This document shows, piece after piece, positions 7,026 through 7,603 of a stretch of 7,603 nucleotides of DNA. The DNA is from an uncultured Lachnospiraceae bacterium (GTDB taxonomy: Bacteria; Bacillota; Clostridia; Lachnospirales; Lachnospiraceae), in the NCBI GenBank assembly GCA_900554925.1, contig USJG01000111.1, positions 1-7,603 on the forward strand, in the 5' to 3' direction. Below the pieces are notes generated by a model. It did no database searches. It was not told the origin of the DNA and saw nothing but the letters and a program-made list of their open reading frames with translations. The position numbers were made by a program, and so were the translations under genes. Position 1 is the stretch's first letter. Every line of letters begins with the position of its first letter.

Positions 7026-7030
7026 CCTCC
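7026..7030 (-). promoter_or_regulatory. Orphan Shine-Dalgarno sequence
   Basis: GGAGG in the leader, 33 nt downstream of the terminator hairpin, in the position of a ribosome binding site for the first gene of the operon. No start codon follows at a usable distance: the sequence continues TTGAACTCGAAAG and runs into the EIIA remnant. It probably belonged to the lost transporter gene, so the deletion joint should lie within about 7008-7025. Confidence 0.5.
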
Positions 7031-7063
7031 GTAAATATCTCTGGTTCTAAACATTTAAAATGA

Positions 7064-7130
7064 AAAACCAAATTCTATAAATTAACCTGCCAGCATAAAA
7101 CCTAGTGGTTAATTTATAAAATCTGGTTTT
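7064..7130 (-). terminator. Leader terminator controlled by the overlapping antiterminator
   Basis: Two 24-nt arms (7064-7087 and 7107-7130) separated by a 19-nt loop. In the minus-strand RNA all 24 positions pair, 22 as Watson-Crick and 2 as G-U wobbles; in the opposite strand those two would be mismatches, which fixes the direction. The stem ends in GGTTTTT and is followed by CATTTT, a good U-tract. Its upstream arm shares AAAACC (7125-7130) with the RAT, so the two structures exclude each other. Confidence 0.85.
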
Positions 7131-7152
7131 GCCTGCATTGCAGTAACAATCC
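7125..7152 (-). promoter_or_regulatory. Ribonucleic antiterminator (RAT) for a BglG/LicT-family protein
   Basis: The minus strand reads GGATTGTTACTGC, a short AAT loop, then GCAGGCAAAACC. This is the RAT consensus known from bgl, lic and sac leaders, with the CUGC/GCAG upper stem and the flanking internal-loop bases. When the dimeric antiterminator binds, this stem-loop forms and the terminator at 7064-7130 cannot. The loop is three bases rather than the four I recall from other RATs. In PTS-linked systems such proteins are switched by phosphorylation from HPr and the cognate EII. No antiterminator gene is in the window. Confidence 0.9.
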
Positions 7153-7173
7153 ATTAATATTTAATTTAAACAT

Positions 7174-7202
7174 ATATTAGCAATTCATACAACCTTTGTC
7201 AA
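7174..7202 (-). promoter_or_regulatory. Promoter of the RAT-controlled PTS operon
   Basis: A perfect TTGACA (-35, 7197-7202), a 17-nt spacer and TAATAT (-10, 7174-7179; 4 of 6) with an extended TGC in front. Transcription should start near 7167, about 15 nt before the RAT, which is the usual arrangement for antitermination leaders. Confidence 0.75.
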
Positions 7203-7220
7203 GTTCAATTGATATATTTA

Positions 7221-7250
7221 TTGTTATTTTGTTTATTTTTGTGGTATTAT
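7221..7250 (+). promoter_or_regulatory. Candidate promoter of the response-regulator gene
   Basis: TTGTTA (7221-7226, 4 of 6), an 18-nt spacer and TATTAT (7245-7250, 5 of 6) with an extended TG at 7242-7243. Its -35 box is 18 bp from that of the divergent PTS promoter, with an 8-bp palindrome TCAATTGA (7205-7212) between them. A perfect TATAAT at 7334-7339 is an alternative, but it has no recognisable -35 box. The stretch between the two candidates holds a small inverted repeat, ATGCAG/CTGCAT (7296-7313). Confidence 0.45.
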
Positions 7251-7381
7251 CTACTTATATATTGTGCATTTAGGACATATTAAGCACAAAAAAGAATGCA
7301 GTCTTTTCTGCATATACTTTTCCCACGATATATTATAATAGAAACTATCAAAAACTTTGGGAAGGAGCTGTCTGAAACAAT

Positions 7382-7603
7382 ATGAGAATTTTACTTGCCG
7401 AGGACGAACGGGATTTAAATAATATTATCGCACAAAAGCTGACGACGGACGGCTACAGCGTCGACTGCTGCTTCGACGGGCAGGAAGCAATTGACATTCT
7501 CTCCTACACTGATTATGACGCGGTGATTCTTGATATTATGATGCCAAAAGCCGACGGGTACGCCGTGCTCGCCAGCCTGCGGAATGCGGGGAAGGCGACG
7601 CCG
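7382..7603 (+). CDS. OmpR-type response regulator, receiver domain (gene runs off the right edge)
   Basis: The first 74 codons of a two-component response regulator. The receiver fold is clear: the acidic pocket E7-D8 in MRILLAEDERD, the phospho-acceptor D51 in VILDIMMPKADGY, and the helix behind it. The family cannot be fixed without the output domain, but this receiver style is typical of OmpR/PhoB regulators, which normally sit beside a sensor kinase gene. A TGA in frame at 7373 excludes a longer start. The nearest SD-like sequence, AAGGAG at 7362-7367, is 14 nt from the ATG, longer than usual. It faces away from the PTS operon. Its G+C (about 52% by count, higher toward the edge) exceeds that of its neighbours, which may reflect a different origin. 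Confidence 0.88.
   Translation, partial: MRILLAEDERDLNNIIAQKLTTDGYSVDCCFDGQEAIDILSYTDYDAVILDIMMPKADGYAVLASLRNAGKATP

Noticed and set aside
7064..7130. Long inverted repeat considered as a MITE or insertion-sequence end
   Set aside because: No target-site duplication or transposase is seen. The arm overlaps a consensus RAT and the stem is followed by a U-tract, so a regulated terminator explains it fully.

Overview
The window is a chromosomal segment of roughly 40% GC. Its content and gene order suggest a Gram-positive anaerobe of the class Clostridia, most likely a Lachnospiraceae-type gut bacterium. This rests on strong AGGAGG-type ribosome binding sites, the order zinc-finger membrane protein / polA / coaE / FtsA-like ATPase, a PolA without proofreading residues, and PTS proteins of clostridial type. 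It is an inference from family knowledge; no database was searched.

Reading right to left, because almost everything is on the minus strand: a PTS operon occupies about 7202-4918. It has a promoter with a perfect TTGACA -35 box. Its leader contains a textbook BglG/LicT-type ribonucleic antiterminator (RAT, 7125-7152) that overlaps a long intrinsic terminator (7064-7130). Next come an orphan Shine-Dalgarno (SD) sequence and a 50-codon remnant of the C-terminal end of a sugar EIIA domain (6869-7021), then ptsI (Enzyme I) and ptsH (HPr), and a UUCG-capped terminator. The transporter gene that this leader should control appears to be deleted, so the conditional terminator now stands directly in front of the general PTS genes. 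The HPr keeps the catalytic His15 but has Arg where the HprK-phosphorylated Ser46 normally lies.

nagB (glucosamine-6-phosphate deaminase) follows at 4860-4132 and ends in its own terminator. It has no convincing promoter and may be partly read through from the PTS genes, which would fit a role in amino-sugar use.

A second minus-strand operon starts at a good sigma-A promoter (3968-3996). It encodes a small zinc-finger membrane protein resembling an anti-sigma factor, DNA polymerase I (polA), dephospho-CoA kinase (coaE), and an FtsA-like actin-fold ATPase cut off by the left edge. Spacing is tight (17 nt, 31 nt and a 1-nt TAATG overlap), so these genes are probably co-transcribed.

At the right edge a plus-strand gene for an OmpR-type response regulator begins at 7382, divergent from the PTS operon and richer in G+C. 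I see no CRISPR array, rRNA, tRNA or insertion sequence. The most interesting part is the leader and the broken EIIA gene in front of ptsI, followed by the HPr without its regulatory serine.
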